Program-made: the position numbers and the translations under genes
NCBI GenBank assembly: GCA_017311185.1
Contig: JAESUZ010000139.1
Location: 62,001 to 126,000, forward strand
Direction of reading: 5' to 3'
DNA: 64,000 nucleotides
Source of the DNA: Proteles cristata cristata
Lineage: Eukaryota > Chordata > Mammalia > Carnivora > Hyaenidae
The notes under the pieces: model-generated
What the model was told of the DNA's origin: nothing
Seen by the model: only the letters and a program-made list of their open reading frames with translations
Databases searched by the model: none
Shown here: piece by piece, positions 44,518-55,549 of the stretch
Layout: each line of letters begins with the position of its first letter
Position numbering within the stretch: the stretch's first letter is position 1

Positions 44518-45840
44518 ACTCATTAAACAGACATTTATTATTGCCTCCTAAGTGGTAGGTGTTGTTCTAGGTCCTGGAATCCAGTGATAAAGAAAACAGA
44601 ACAACTGATTTGCTAATGGAGGGCACACATATTAATCATGTAAAAGAATTATATCATTTCAGATAATGTTAAGTTCCTCAAATAAAACAAAGGGGGGTTA
44701 GGGCTCTTTTGGATACTATAGTCATGGAAGACCGTGGAAGAGGTGGCAGTGGTATAGACACCTGCTAAATCAGAGGGAGTGGTCCATGAGGAGACCAATA
44801 GCAAGGGCAGATACTCAAAGACTTGTTCCTACAAGTTCGGCACGTCTGGGTAGTAGCAAGAAGGTTGACGTGATGGGAGTGTAATGAATAGAAGACTCTA
44901 AAAAGATGAGATTGGAGGGGGAGATGGGGACCAAATCATGTGGAGCCTTTAGGCTATGGTAAGAGGCTTGGTTTTTTATTTTGTGTGATAGACAGTTATT
45001 GGAGGACATGCTTTGATTTATATTTTGATCTGGCTACAGCGTGAATAGTACGTAAGGAGCAAGAGACATTCAGGTGGCTGTTTCACAGTGCAGGTGGTTA
45101 CTGATGGAGACTAAGGCTGTGGAGGTGGTGGACAGCACTGGATGCTAGGTATATGTTTACTATGGTGCCGACTTAACTTGCAGATGGATTGCAAAAAGAA
45201 AGGGCTGAAGGAAAGAGGAATCATGGGTGGCTATGCAATTGGGTAAATGGTATTGCTAGTAACCGAAATAGGGAAGACTTTCAGGGGCAGTAAATTTGGT
45301 GCAGAAAAAAAAATGCAGTACTCTTTTTGTCTGAATTATTTTGAAGTATTTCTGATTTAGACATCTATTTGAGCCTTCAGATTGGAGGAGTTCAAGACTG
45401 GAGATATAAATTTGGGAGCCACCAGTATAGAGATGAGATTAAAAGCCGTGAATTTGGATGTGATCACTTAGGGAGTGAGCCTAGGTAGCTGGGCTGGGGG
45501 GAGGAATGTCAGATAGTGAGTCCTATGGCATTCTATTTTTAGAAATTATGACAAGGAGGAGAGATAGGAAGGACATAGCAAAGACTGACCACCAGAGGAA
45601 ACCAGGATACTGCAGTGTTATTGAAGCCGGCAATGAAAATATTTCACAAATAAAGGGATAGTCAACATTGTTGAAGGTAGATGTGAGAGGAACGTGAGAT
45701 AGTGAATTGGCCATTGGATTTGGTGATAATAGGGATCATGGGTGACCTTTATATAAGGAGCTTCACGAAGGTTAAAAGCAGAATAAAATGTGAGTGAATA
45801 GCGTTCCACAAGTATTAGGAGATGAATACCACAGTCTTTG
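44518..45840 (-). repeat. L2 LINE, about 1.3 kb fragment
   Basis: The longest L2 here. Antisense order: 'attaaacagacatttattat', 'gttctaggtcctggaatcca', 'atcatgtggagcctttaggc' (44936-44955), 'gacagttattggaggacatg', 'ggtggacagcactggatgct', 'ctggagatataaatttggga' and 'gggatcatgggtgaccttta'. All expected frames of the LINE are broken by stops and indels. The short frames on both strands here are readings of the relic. Confidence 0.75.
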
Positions 45841-46189
45841 TCTTCTTTTGTTCACATTATAAGTACTGTTTTTTCAACGGTTCCTAACGTGATATATTTT
45901 TTAAATTTCTAGATTTTTTTTTTCAATGTTTCCTGGTCAGACCACTTCTAAGTGAGCTCAAGGGTTTCTAGTTACATCCAGTCCAGAACTTCATGTGATC
46001 TGCCCCATGTAGACTACATCAGAAAAATGAGTTCCTTCATTCTAAGTGTTCTACATCTATTATTGCAGCCCAAGATAGATTACATTTCTTTTTTTTTTTT
46101 TTTTTTGACAACTTCATTGAACTTTTGATTGATAGCAACTTATTGAAGAGCTCTAAATCTTTAGCACACATACTCCTTCAAAGCTACTT
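45841..46189. other. Unclassified, with a T18-type run
   Basis: Includes a poly-T run of about 18 (46089-46106) that could be an A-tail of a minus-strand retro-insertion, but no body is recognisable next to it. Confidence 0.35.
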
Positions 46190-46760
46190 CTTCCTGCTAC
46201 AGAATTTTTTTTTCCTTTTGGATCCAACTGCTGTACCTGATAGTTGTCACTGTTGTACTTCATCTTGTTTGATTTGGCTTGCCAAGCTCTAATTTGCGTC
46301 CAAATTCTGTCACTCAGGGATTGATCTCATCTTTTTATAAGAAGGTTCCTGTGCCTTCAAGTCATTAATAAGCATGTTACTTGCTTTCATGTATTTTGTG
46401 GAAGTTGATGGGTATAAATTATAATTTACTGATACATAAATATAACAGTAGACAGGCCAAAGGCTGTTCCACCATTAGAGAGGCCACACAAAGTTAGAGG
46501 GTGTGGTGCTTACTTGCTTCAGATCAGAACCAGGTGGATGCTCTTGTCACCTGGGTGTGTGTGAACCAGTTCCCAAAAGCTCTTTCCAGGCTGGGTTGAT
46601 CCATTCATCTCATCCAGTTGTGAACCTCGCTGACTGCACCATTATTCTGCCCACCGTCCTCTGTCACAGCCTCAAAGATCTCATAGGAGACTCGGCCAGG
46701 TGCCCCACTGAAATGAAGTTTCCTTATATTTACATTTCTCTGCATCACATGGTAATCTGA
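46190..46760 (-). repeat. CR1/L3-type LINE remnant
   Basis: Antisense CR1/L3 landmarks: 'aaattctgtcactcagggat', 'ccttcaagtcattaataagc', 'catccagttgtgaacctcgc', 'tgactgcaccattattctgc', 'aaagatctcataggagactc' and 'tgccccactgaaatgaagtt'. On the reverse strand the last part corresponds to the LINE reverse-transcriptase region around 'FSKAFDKVSH'. It is far too degraded to code. Confidence 0.65.
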
Positions 46761-46805
46761 TCAACTGTTCATATATAATAATCATTTCAGCTGGTCTGGT
46801 AATCT

Positions 46806-46858
46806 GATGACCTAAGCGAAAGTCGGACGCTTAACCGACTAAGCCACCCAGGCGCCCC
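46806..46858 (-). mobile_element. Tail-less SINE fragment (tRNA-like head only, younger type)
   Basis: Only the first ~53 bases of the SINE are present, reading from 46858 leftward: 'aggggcgcctgggtggctta', 'gtcggttaagcgtccgactt' and 'tcgcttaggtcat'. The body and A-tail are missing. Flanks share 'tataataatc' (46774-46783) and 'tataataatc' (46859-46868). Some 22 bases (46784-46805, 'atttcagctggtctggtaatct') of filler separate the fragment from the left copy. Confidence 0.85.
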
Positions 46859-46952
46859 TATAATAATCTATTATTTAAAAAATAAGGTTAATAATAACTT
46901 GTCACAATTAATATTTGTTTATTGTGCTGTGGTGTTCAGAGTGTTTTATTTA

Positions 46953-47172
46953 TTTTAAAAATTTTTTTAATGTTTTTTATTTCTGAGAGAGAGAGACAGA
47001 GACAGAGACAGCATGAGCAGGGGAGGGTCAGAGAGAGGGGGAGACACAGAATCTGAAATGGGCTCCAGGCTCTGGGCTGGCTGTCAGCACAGAGCCCTAC
47101 GCGGGGCTCCAACCCACCAACTGTGAGATCATGACCTGACCCAAAGCTTAACTGAGGCCACCCAGGTGCTCC
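46953..47172 (-). mobile_element. Felid tRNA-derived SINE (older type)
   Basis: 'Aatgttttttatttctgaga', 'agacacagaatctgaaatgg', 'ggctgtcagcacagagccct' and the shortened head complement 'aaagcttaactgaggccacc' (a deletion of about 9 bases in box A). Probable duplication: 'cagagtgttttattta' (46937-46952) and 'cagagtattttagta' (47173-47187). Confidence 0.93.
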
Positions 47173-47189
47173 CAGAGTATTTTAGTATA

Positions 47190-47350
47190 TGTTTTCTCAC
47201 TTAACCATCACAATAACCTATGTTACCTAGGATGTGCCATTTTGCAGGTGAAGAAACTGATCACCAAAGAAGTTTGGTAGCTTATCATAAGTTTCGTGAC
47301 TGCTTATAAGTGGCAGAATCAGGATTCAAATCATTGACATGGTAGACTTG
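47190..47350 (-). repeat. MIR SINE
   Basis: Antisense MIR: 'ctcacttaaccatcacaata', 'gtgccattttgcaggtgaag', 'aaactgatcaccaaagaa' and 'agtggcagaatcaggattca'. Confidence 0.7.
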
Positions 47351-47620
47351 AGATGGAAGCCTGAGCAGGTCACTGAGGTAATGTGGTGTTTCCAGGAGAT
47401 AGGATATAGAGGAAAGCTGAAGCTTGATGCTCCTGCGGACACTCTGAGCTTTGCCCAGGTGTGTGACAGAAGACCGTTTTCAGATATCTGTCGCTAGTGG
47501 GGAAGCTCTTCCTTAACATATCATGGGGCCTGGCTTTGCCAGACTCTCAGTTGGGGCTGGGCAGAGACTCTTTTAGAGCTATTAAAAAAGAAAATTCAAC
47601 TGAGTAAATTTGAAGATCCC
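47351..47620. other. Unclassified non-coding sequence
   Basis: Nothing is recognised with confidence. 'Gtggggaagctcttccttaa' may belong to the CR1/L3-type repeat noted at 44110-44230. Confidence 0.35.
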
Positions 47621-47634
47621 AATGGCTTTACTAA

Positions 47635-47845
47635 GGGGCACCTGGGTAGTTCCATTGGTTAAGCATTCGACTTTGGCTCAGGTCATGATCTCACGGTTTG
47701 TGGGTTTGAGCCCCGTGTTGGGCTCTGTGCTGACAGCTCAGAGCCTGGAGCCTGCTTCAGATTCTGTGTCTCCCTCTCTCTCTGCCTTCCTCACTCATTT
47801 GCTTGCTCTCTCTCAAAAATAAATAAACATTTAAAAAATTTAATA
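47635..47845 (+). mobile_element. Felid tRNA-derived SINE (older type)
   Basis: Head 'acctgggtagttccattggt', then 'gggtttgagccccgtgttgg', 'gctctgtgctgacagctcag', 'cagattctgtgtctccctc' and 'tcaaaaataaataaac'. Duplication 'aatggctttactaa' (47621-47634) and 'attggctttgctaa' (47846-47859). Confidence 0.95.
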
Positions 47846-47859
47846 ATTGGCTTTGCTAA

Positions 47860-48364
47860 GTAATTCATGAATCCAGCCACATCCCATCTAGCAAGTAGAG
47901 AGCTCCAAGGAGTTGCACAATATGGATGGGTTTCCTGGGAAGGAGGTGGTACAATGAAGAGAGAAGACAGGATTGTTTCAGGCAAGGTCACCTTCTCTTA
48001 GGGAGTGTAACAGAAGGTCTTATTAAGTGGAGCGCCTCAATTCCTTTGGGGGAAGGAGAGGACCCATGTGACTAATACCTCATTGGTGCTGACAGAAAAT
48101 TCCTGACTAGTCAAGATGATAATTCTAGAGGAAGTTTAAACTGCAGTTAGGTTAGATATTAAGTTCTGCTTTGCTTGCTTGGTTTAGCATAAGTGACTCC
48201 ATTTTGGGCATGTGGTTTTCTTTTAACAGAAATTTCCTGTGAATCTGTGCAAGTTAGAGCTGGTCATATACCACTGTCTAGTTTAGAGGTCCAGTCCTCT
48301 GAGGGATAGTGACGGTGATTCCTGAATAAATCTTCAGATTATATGAATGTCTTTAAAAACAAGA
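47860..48364. other. Unclassified non-coding sequence
   Basis: Could be an old LTR or similar ('gcataagtgactccattttg') but I cannot assign it. No gene is visible. Confidence 0.35.
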
Positions 48365-48610
48365 CTTTTGTACTAGTCAGACCTAGTTCAGTTGAACTAG
48401 ACTGAGTTCAACACCTAGCTCTATACTTAGTAACTGGAAACTTGGACACATTTATTAACCTCTTGTTTATTCACCTGTAAAATGGGAAAGAATGATAGTG
48501 CATAATCTATATAATATTGTCATGGGGACTAAATTAGTTAATGCATATGAAGTATTTAGCACACGGTCCGATGCTTCCTAAGAAGTCACTAAATACTAGC
48601 CATTGTTCTG
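48365..48610 (+). repeat. MIR SINE, nearly full length
   Basis: 'Ttaacctcttgtttattcac', 'ctgtaaaatgggaaagaatg', 'atagtgcataatctatataa', 'tgtcatggggactaaattag', 'ttaatgcatatgaagtattt' and 'agcacacggtccgatgcttc' are in sense MIR order. Confidence 0.75.
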
Positions 48611-49115
48611 GCTTAGTACCTGATATATTTAATGACCGACTGCTTCTTCACAGTTTCTTTTTCCCATATAAGGCTTCTTAGCCATGTTTGCCTTTCCCCT
48701 CTCAGTTTGAAGATCATTCTTCTTGGGAGAAGAGATGAAACACAAGATAAAAGTTGAGTACCTCTGCCTTCTCTCTGTCGTCTTTTAACTTGCCATCATC
48801 ATACAGAGGTGTTTCTATCACTTCCTGGATCATTTTCCTTTGAACATAGCTTTAACTAGTGTTTCTTTTTTTCTTTTTTTTTTTTTCCATTTTCGCCTCT
48901 GGGCTTTAGACACTCTTTTTTTTACTTTTTACAAGTTTAGCCTTATTTTTTTATAACTGCCCTGTATTTATATATTATGAATATATCTTTTTATACATTT
49001 TGTTATATAATCTGATTTCATATGAGAACTTTCTTGGTATCCATATTGCCTCTCTTAAGTATCTTCTGGATTGGGACTATTAGCTGTTATACAGCCAGAA
49101 TAAAATCATTTAAAG
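48611..49115. other. Pyrimidine/AT-rich unclassified sequence
   Basis: Several T-runs (48868-48886 and 48917-48925). It looks like an old LINE-type remnant that continues after the next SINE and again at 50210-50440, but I cannot name it. Confidence 0.35.
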
Positions 49116-49127
49116 CATTGCATCTCT

Positions 49128-49362
49128 CTTTTTAAAAATTTTTTTGTAATGTTTATTTATTTTTGAGAGAGAAAGGGATAGAGTGTGAGCTGGGGAGGGG
49201 CAGAGAAAGTGGGGGGGGAGAGAAGGGGAGACACAGAATCCAAAGCAGGCTTCAGGTTCTGCATTGTCAGCCCAAAGTCCAATGTGGGGCTTGAACCCAT
49301 GAACTGTGAGATCATGACCTAAGCCAAAGTTGGATGCTTAACTGACTGAGCCTTGGTGTCCC
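49128..49362 (-). mobile_element. Felid tRNA-derived SINE (older type)
   Basis: 'Aatgtttatttatttttgag', a G-rich interruption ('gtggggggggagag'), 'cacagaatccaaagcaggct', 'atgtggggcttgaacccatg' and the decayed head complement 'gcttaactgactgagccttg'. Duplication 'cattgcatctct' (49116-49127) and 'cactgcatctct' (49365-49376). Confidence 0.93.
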
Positions 49363-49573
49363 AACACTGCATCTCTTTTGAATCACATTTCCTTTTTAGA
49401 AATGTCCATAGGCTCAACTTTATTAGTTCCAAGTCTTAGTTTTCCATCAGAAATCATTTTACCAAATCACACATCCTACTTTCCACAGCATCCCTTTCTT
49501 AGCTAGCACAATTTCCAGTAGAATGTGGTCATTGCCTAATAAGAATATCATTAGTTCTACATAACCATCTAGG

Positions 49574-49795
49574 ACGAGGATTGACAAACTACTTCCTGCA
49601 GGCCATATATGGTCTGTTGTTTTTACAAATAAAGTTTTATTGGAACGCACAGCTACATCCATTTGTCTACACATTGTCTATGGCCACTTTTGCCCTACAA
49701 GGGCAAGACTGAATAGCTGTGACAGAGACAGAGACCACGTGACCCACAAAGTATAAAATATTTATTCTCTGTCACTTAACAGAAAAAAAAATGGC
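49574..49795. mobile_element. hAT-Charlie-type DNA transposon remnant
   Basis: 'Aggattgacaaactacttcc', 'aataaagttttattggaac' (49628-49646), 'acattgtctatggccacttt', 'agggcaagactgaatagctg', 'tgacagagacagagaccacg' and 'cccacaaagtataaaatatt' match a common mammalian non-autonomous hAT-type repeat with 'caggggttggcaaac' ends. The subfamily is not assigned. No transposase is present. Confidence 0.75.
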
Positions 49796-49903
49796 TGGAT
49801 CCTTACTAGAGCTTCCTTGAGGAGGAAGACTGAACCCCCTGTAGCAGCTGTCCTCAAAAGATTCCTTCACCTTCTGAAAAACACTGCTGTCAGAAGGAAA
49901 AAT
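49796..49903. other. Short unclassified spacer
   Basis: No feature is seen between the hAT-type remnant and the next SINE. Confidence 0.4.
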
Positions 49904-49918
49904 CAGATGCCCTGTTTT

Positions 49919-50135
49919 TGTTTTTTTTTAATGTTTTATTTATTTCTAGGAGAGAGAGAGAGAGAGCATGAGCAGGGGAGGGTCAGAGAGAGAGGGAGTC
50001 ACAGACTGAAGTAGGCTCCAGGCTCTGAGCTGACAGTCAGCACAGAGCCCGACGTGGGGCTCGAACCTACGAACCGTGAGATCGTGACCTAAGCGAAAGT
50101 CGGACGCTTAACCGACTAAGCCACCCAGGTGCCCC
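49919..50135 (-). mobile_element. Felid tRNA-derived SINE (younger type), nearly intact
   Basis: 'Atgttttatttatttctagg', a (GA)n tract, 'gggagtcacagactgaagta', 'ctgacagtcagcacagagcc' and an intact head complement 'gcttaaccgactaagccacc'. CpGs are largely kept ('gagatcgtgacctaagcg'). Perfect 15-bp duplication 'cagatgccctgtttt' at 49904-49918 and 50136-50150. Confidence 0.97.
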
Positions 50136-50150
50136 CAGATGCCCTGTTTT

Positions 50151-50687
50151 AAAAGAATTAAATTTCTAGCATGTCTAAACAATTGTAATCTCATATCGCT
50201 AACATTATCTTGCCTTTCTGCCAGTTTTGTGATCTCTTTCAGGAAATATTTTCAATATCCTCTGTCAGGCTAAGATGCTTGGTGGTCTCCTCTTAACTGT
50301 GTTATTATTTTCTGTCTTGTTTTATCTTTCATCCAAATACTCTCAACCATGTATCCTGGTTTGTGAATTCCCAGACACGTCTATTCCTCCTTAAATGCCT
50401 TCTATTCAAGTTTTTCTTTTTAAAATTACAGGCAGAGCCAGATAGGAGATAAAAAAAAAAAATCCTTGACTTTCTTCATTTGCTGCAGACTCGCTCTACT
50501 CCTTATGCTTCAGTTGTTGGTGCTCCTTCCCGGCTCTCATCCAGGTTCCCCCTACCCACCGGCAGGATGGTGCTGGGGAGGAGGCAGGGCAAGAGGGCCA
50601 TTGTCCGAGGTGGTCTCTGAGTGAATGCTGTCAAGTAGAGAAAGAAGAAACTAGCCAGGAGAGCAGCTGTTGCTGCAGCCTGGGAAC
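50151..50687. other. Unclassified non-coding sequence
   Basis: Bases 50210-50440 look like a continuation of the unnamed LINE-like remnant near 48.6 kb. No gene is seen. Confidence 0.35.
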
Positions 50688-50703
50688 AAAGGATGGGTGC
50701 ATT

Positions 50704-50932
50704 GATTTTGTTTTTGTTTTTTTTGTTTTTATTTATTTCTAGGAGAGAGAGAGAGAGAGACAGTGTGAGCAGGGGAGGGTCGGAGAGAGAGGGAGTCACA
50801 GACTGAAACAGGCTCCAGGCTCTGAGCTGGCAGTCAGCACAGAGCCCGACGCGGGGCTCGAACCCGCGAACCGCGAGACCATGACCTAAGCGAAAGTCGG
50901 ACGCTTAACCAACTAAGACACCCAGGTGCCCC
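50704..50932 (-). mobile_element. Felid tRNA-derived SINE (younger type), nearly intact
   Basis: 'Tttttatttatttctaggag', (GA)n, 'gagtcacagactgaaacagg', 'tggcagtcagcacagagccc' and head complement 'gcttaaccaactaagacacc'. CpG sites are well kept ('cgacgcggggctcgaacccg'), a sign of youth. Perfect 15-bp duplication 'aaggatgggtgcatt' at 50689-50703 and 50933-50947. Confidence 0.97.
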
Positions 50933-51127
50933 AAGGATGGGTGCATTATTTAGGTGTGGATGGCGGGTTGAGAGAATGTCCGAAGGGAAGGCTCGGTAGC
51001 CCAGGCATGAAGCAAGGTCCAGAACAAGAGCGATGGACCCGGAAGGCATGCATACAAACCAGGGTTGGATGTTGCTTTCTGCAGTCGGATGTGTGCAGTT
51101 GCAGTTCCTTAAAAATGCTGGATCCTA

Positions 51128-51335
51128 GGGGCGCCTGGGTGGCTTAGTCGGTTAAGCATATGACTTGGGATCAGGTCATGACCTCACAGTTCGTGGGTTC
51201 GAGCCCCGCTTCAGGCTCTGTACTGACAGCCAGCTCAGAGCATGGAGCCTGTTTCAGTCTGTGACTCCCTCTCTCTCTGGCCCTCCCATGCTCATACTGT
51301 CTCTCTCTCTCTCTCAGAAATAAATAAAACATTTT
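51128..51335 (+). mobile_element. Felid tRNA-derived SINE (younger type)
   Basis: 'Gggcgcctgggtggcttagt', 'cggttaagcatatgacttgg', 'gggttcgagccccgcttc', 'ctgacagccagctcagagc', 'cagtctgtgactccctc' and 'cagaaataaataaaac'. The 19-bp duplication is 'ttaaaaatgctggatccta' (51109-51127) and 'ttaaaaatgctgaatccta' (51336-51354), with one mismatch. Confidence 0.97.
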
Positions 51336-51510
51336 TTAAAAATGCTGAATCCTAGCCATTCCCTGACCCCATTGTCCCATCCCCGCCACTTTCAAAGCTT
51401 CTGCCTTGTGAACAGGCAGTCCTGCCCTGCCCTCTCCCCGATCTGAGTGTGCCCCTGCTGGATTTATTTCCTCTCTAAGGTGCAGCTTCGAACAAATGGG
51501 AATTCAGAAT

Positions 51511-51556
51511 CTTGCTAATTCTTGCTTCTTTTTCTTGCTAATTCTTGCTTCTTTTT
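51511..51556. repeat. 23-bp perfect tandem duplication
   Basis: A 23-bp unit beginning 'cttgctaattcttgcttctt' and ending 'ttt' occurs twice with no mismatch (51511-51533 and 51534-51556), followed by 'ctttgcc'. The unit itself contains 'cttgct' twice. Confidence 0.95.
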
Positions 51557-54500
51557 CTTTGCCTCCTCTGATTCCCAGTCACTAAAGTTTATTCTTTGTA
51601 TATCTCAGGTGGGTTTTTTTTTTCTATCCACGAACCTTCAGATTAAAAGGGGGGAAATATTTTAGTCAGGAAAGAATTATGAGAAAAGAAGAGTTAATGG
51701 ATTAATGGAAAAGCCAGTAGCTGTGTATTCTAACAATAGGTCATTCAACAGTACTTATTGCAAGATCCATTAAAATCATCAACAGGTCCTTGGTGCTGAC
51801 TTTGAACTAGCTCATCAAAATCTCACTATTAATAGCCTTAATAGCTTTGGAAACGGTTTCAGAATGCTTGAATTTTAACAGTCAGGAATTAAAGATGATA
51901 ACTGGGCTCCTTTGGTTTTCAGGCCCAAAGGAAGTTTAGGGTTTTGGGGTCCTTTCCAAAAGTGTGAGGTTGTCTCGGAGGGCAGGGAATTGAGTTCTCT
52001 CATAAAACACCTGCGGGTGCCACCGTCAGGACAGAGATCAGTATGTGGATGACATACTGGTCTGACCTGCTGAGAGATGTGCACATGTTCCTTTTCAAAA
52101 TGGTGGAAATCAGAAAAAGAAGCCGTGCTTTGAAGATTCTGTCAGCAAACATCTCAAAAGTGACAGATGTCCTGCTTTCTTTTGCAGACCTTTTATGACA
52201 TAACAGATCTCATTTTTTCGAGCTTTTTCTAATACCGTACTCTCGAATCCCTCCCTAATTTCTTCCTGTTCTCCTGCCCCATCACATGCGGTGTAAGAGG
52301 ATGTTGCCGAAACTGGGGTCCTGCATAGGTCAAGTCACACAGGAGACCTTTAACTTCATCTGCGGTCAGGACCTGGGAGGTGCTGAGAGCAGTTCTCCAG
52401 TGGAGCCCGGACAAAGTAGGCATTTGAGACTCCGGCAAGGCTGCTGTTTCAGCCACTTCCTGTCCCTCCTAGTCTAGGGTGGTTTTGCTTTAGACTTACA
52501 TTATAGGATACCTGGATTCTGCCCTTCATGTGTTGGTAAAGCAAAGATTTCCTCCTTCCTTTGAGCTGTTCGGGGGAAGTTAGCAGCATTCTTATCATTT
52601 AAATTTTTCCTTTATGATCAGAGTCTTAAGGAAGGTTTTGTCTATGTCTGTGCCTGGGTATGTATGGGGGAGAATAAGAAAATGCCACCTTTGCACCCTA
52701 ACCCCTAACTTTTAATTAAGGAAATTAAGGGGAATGTCGATTAGCACTTCAGGTAAGAAGATCTTACACAGCAATAGAAGAGTCCGAACGTCAAGTAGTT
52801 GGGAGGAACGTGGGCAAATCATTATGACGTGAGAGATATATAGACACAGATGTCAATATGGATACACACTCCAGACCCACATTCTGTCCTTCCGCCCTGC
52901 TTCCGCCGCTGTGAGGCTGAACCTGGCTTACCTCATCACTGGGCCCCCACTGATCTGATTAGGATTAGCCAACGGGTTGCATGGGAAGAGAGAGCACTGG
53001 ATGGGTGAGGCTGGATGCCCCCACCCCCACCCCACAATTTCATCCTCGTCTTCCATCTCTACCATGCTGTGGGGAGCTAATGGCTGCCTTTTCCTCCTCA
53101 AGGCCACACATGCCTTAGGGTGACCCTTCTCACAGAGCCAGCCCCTGCAGGCCTCCATTACCAGCTCCCTTACCTTGTCTCCGGGGGCATCCAGACCCAG
53201 GTGTTTTAGCCAACCGCCTTGTTGTTTTCCCTGGACTCTGCCCATGCCTTTATAAATAGTCTCTGTTAGATTTGCCTCAGTCTCCCCATTTAAGATTGCC
53301 ATTGGTTTCTTTTGGGACCCTACTGATACAATACTAGTTACCTTATACCTATTTAGTATACCTATGACCATGTACACCTTTTATATGCTGTATGCAATGC
53401 ATACGTTAGGTCTTGCTGAAGCACCAGCCAGGGTGTGGCACCGGCTAGTTTCATCACAGCTACTGCTCTAGATTCTGGGAGGAAAGGACAACAGGGGAGG
53501 AATCCCTGTTCCTTGTAGACTAGGAAATGGGTCTTGATTCTCTCTAATAATGAGAAGAAAATTCCTCTTTTCTTTCCAAATTCTCCTTGCAAGTGAGTGG
53601 GCTTTTTAGTTGTTGACACGATGGCTTGTTCCCCTGGCCCCCAAGCGGTGTAGGTGAATTGTCATGCAGGCAGTAGAGGGCTTGTTGAGTGTCTGAGAAC
53701 ATCCAGTTGGGCTGAAGCACTCAATCACTGAACATCTCTTAGCCTCAAGCAAAGATGGTGGCCTCCTTACGTGCTTTCCACGCAGGAGAGCTGAGCTCTT
53801 GGAAAACAAACTTGATACCTTTAGCATTCATCCTTTTGCCCTGGATAGCCTGATTCATTTTTATTACACTTCTCTAGCCTCCATTGCGCTTATTCTCTCC
53901 CTACTCTCTCTCTTTAAAGAAAGCATGTACCTAATAATTCAGACAGTGTACCATAGAGGTCACTTACCATGGTCGTGCTTTGCTATGTCTGATGTTTTGT
54001 ACTTTATGCAATATAGAACTTTAATGGCATTTAAAAGTGCCTCATCTCATTGCAGTCTCCTGTCTGATTCTCTGCTTTCACCTTAGTTCTAAGGTGAGGT
54101 GATTTGTTCTGTTGTACGAATATCAGAATCCTTTCTTTTTCCCAGAGAAATGTCATGGTGAATTTTTTTCAAGTTGAATTAAAACACTCTAATTTTTAAA
54201 TCACTTGCTTTATCTGTAGTGGCATTGCTTACACTAGTGCCTGAAAAGTATCTTGAGAATTGCTGAAGGGCCACGTAAACCTAATGTGGACTCCATGTGT
54301 ATTTAGTAGAAGCTGTGTCTCTAGTCGTGGGGCTTTTTGGTTGTAGTCCACAGAAAATGATATTGACTAATTTAAGGGCTGAGGGGAGGTATATTAGACT
54401 TGAAAGGAAAGAAATAGGGGAAAAAGCCACAGAGTCCAAGGATCTAGGTAAGAACTAATACATTTTTTTTTTCTTCCAGAGATCTACTGTTAGACCAAAT

Positions 54501-54754
54501 GATGCTTGGTGGTTCGAAGGTTTCTAAGTTTTTGTGATCCTCCGCGTACGATTTAAAGTCCAGGGAGAGGGCATCTTTTTGGCCCAGCATGGGCCATCTT
54601 GTTCGACAGTCCCATGGAAATTTCACTCGCTGGGGGAGGAGATTTCTCAAAACACAACTTGGGTGTCCTTACCACTGACAAGAGGGTGGGTGCCCGGCAG
54701 GCAAAGCCAACAGATGTCCACTTCAGTCTCTCTTTAGTCTTCTGTTTCTCTCTC
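51557..54754. other. Long unclassified non-coding interval
   Basis: Over 3 kb with no SINE and no firm repeat. Bases 52880-53340 end in 'gggaccctactgatacaata' and could be an old LTR or similar. The 149-codon minus-strand frame there (52928-53377) has no domain. No gene is recognised. Confidence 0.4.
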
Positions 54755-54925
54755 TTCCGGATCATTAACTAAGATGTTAAATAAAACTAGACTTACCCCG
54801 GGTGCCACAGGCTCCCCACCGGGCATTCCTCTGTGTACGTTATCATTGATAATTGTTCATTTGCCTTCAGTCAGGTTTTAGCCTCTGTGATGAGCTTCAC
54901 ACTCCTGCCAGTTTGAATTTCATGT
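54755..54925 (-). repeat. CR1/L3-type LINE fragment
   Basis: 'Cattaactaagatgttaaat', 'aaaactagacttaccccggg', 'tgccacaggctccccaccgg' and 'attgataattgttcatttgc' follow the antisense CR1/L3 order ('ttgataaaaatgttaaacaaaactgggccc ... agccctgtggcactcc ... accattaataattactctttg'). Confidence 0.55.
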
Positions 54926-55289
54926 GAGGAGGAAACTGTATCAGTTTCGTTTTTAGAGTCAAATGTATTATTTCATTGACTGTGTTTTCTCTTCTCTACT
55001 AATTTGGTATTCCTACCCTGAATAACAATTCCGATTGGAAGACTGCCGTGTGGCCAAAACAACGGCTTTTCCTAGCCAGCTCTGATCGTGTGAGTGAGGG
55101 CCTGGGCTGGGACAACCGGGTACACTGTTATCTGCTGTTCTGGCTAATCAGCTGGAGACACAATTTCTATTTCAAATGACTTGCTGAAGCACCTTAGTGC
55201 TCTCTGAACCATTGAGGAAAGAATGAATTAGACTTAGTACATTCGTGTAATCTAAGCTTATTTTAGGCTCTTCAAATCTAGGAGAAATA
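54926..55289. other. Unclassified non-coding sequence
   Basis: No gene or named repeat is seen. Confidence 0.4.
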
Positions 55290-55530
55290 GGTAACAGTAA
55301 TTGCTGATGTTTACGGGGGAACGTACTAGGCACCAGACACCTTACACTCTGCCCGTATCATCTCTCTTGAACCTTCACCCCAACCCTAACAACCCTACGA
55401 GATAGGTGCAGTCATTATCCTTGTTTCCTGATGCAGAACCCAAGACTTAAAGGCAAAATACCTTGTTTAAGGCTACACATTTCATGACAGATTTTATGCA
55501 TTCTGACCTCCGTGGTATGTTGCCTCTGCT
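55290..55530 (-). repeat. MIR SINE
   Basis: Antisense MIR: 'ctaggcaccagacaccttac', 'gaaccttcaccccaacccta', 'acaaccctacgagataggtg', 'cattatccttgtttcctgat' and 'ttgtttaaggctacacattt'. Confidence 0.7.
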
Positions 55531-55549
55531 GGGTAAGTATTCAGCCGCC

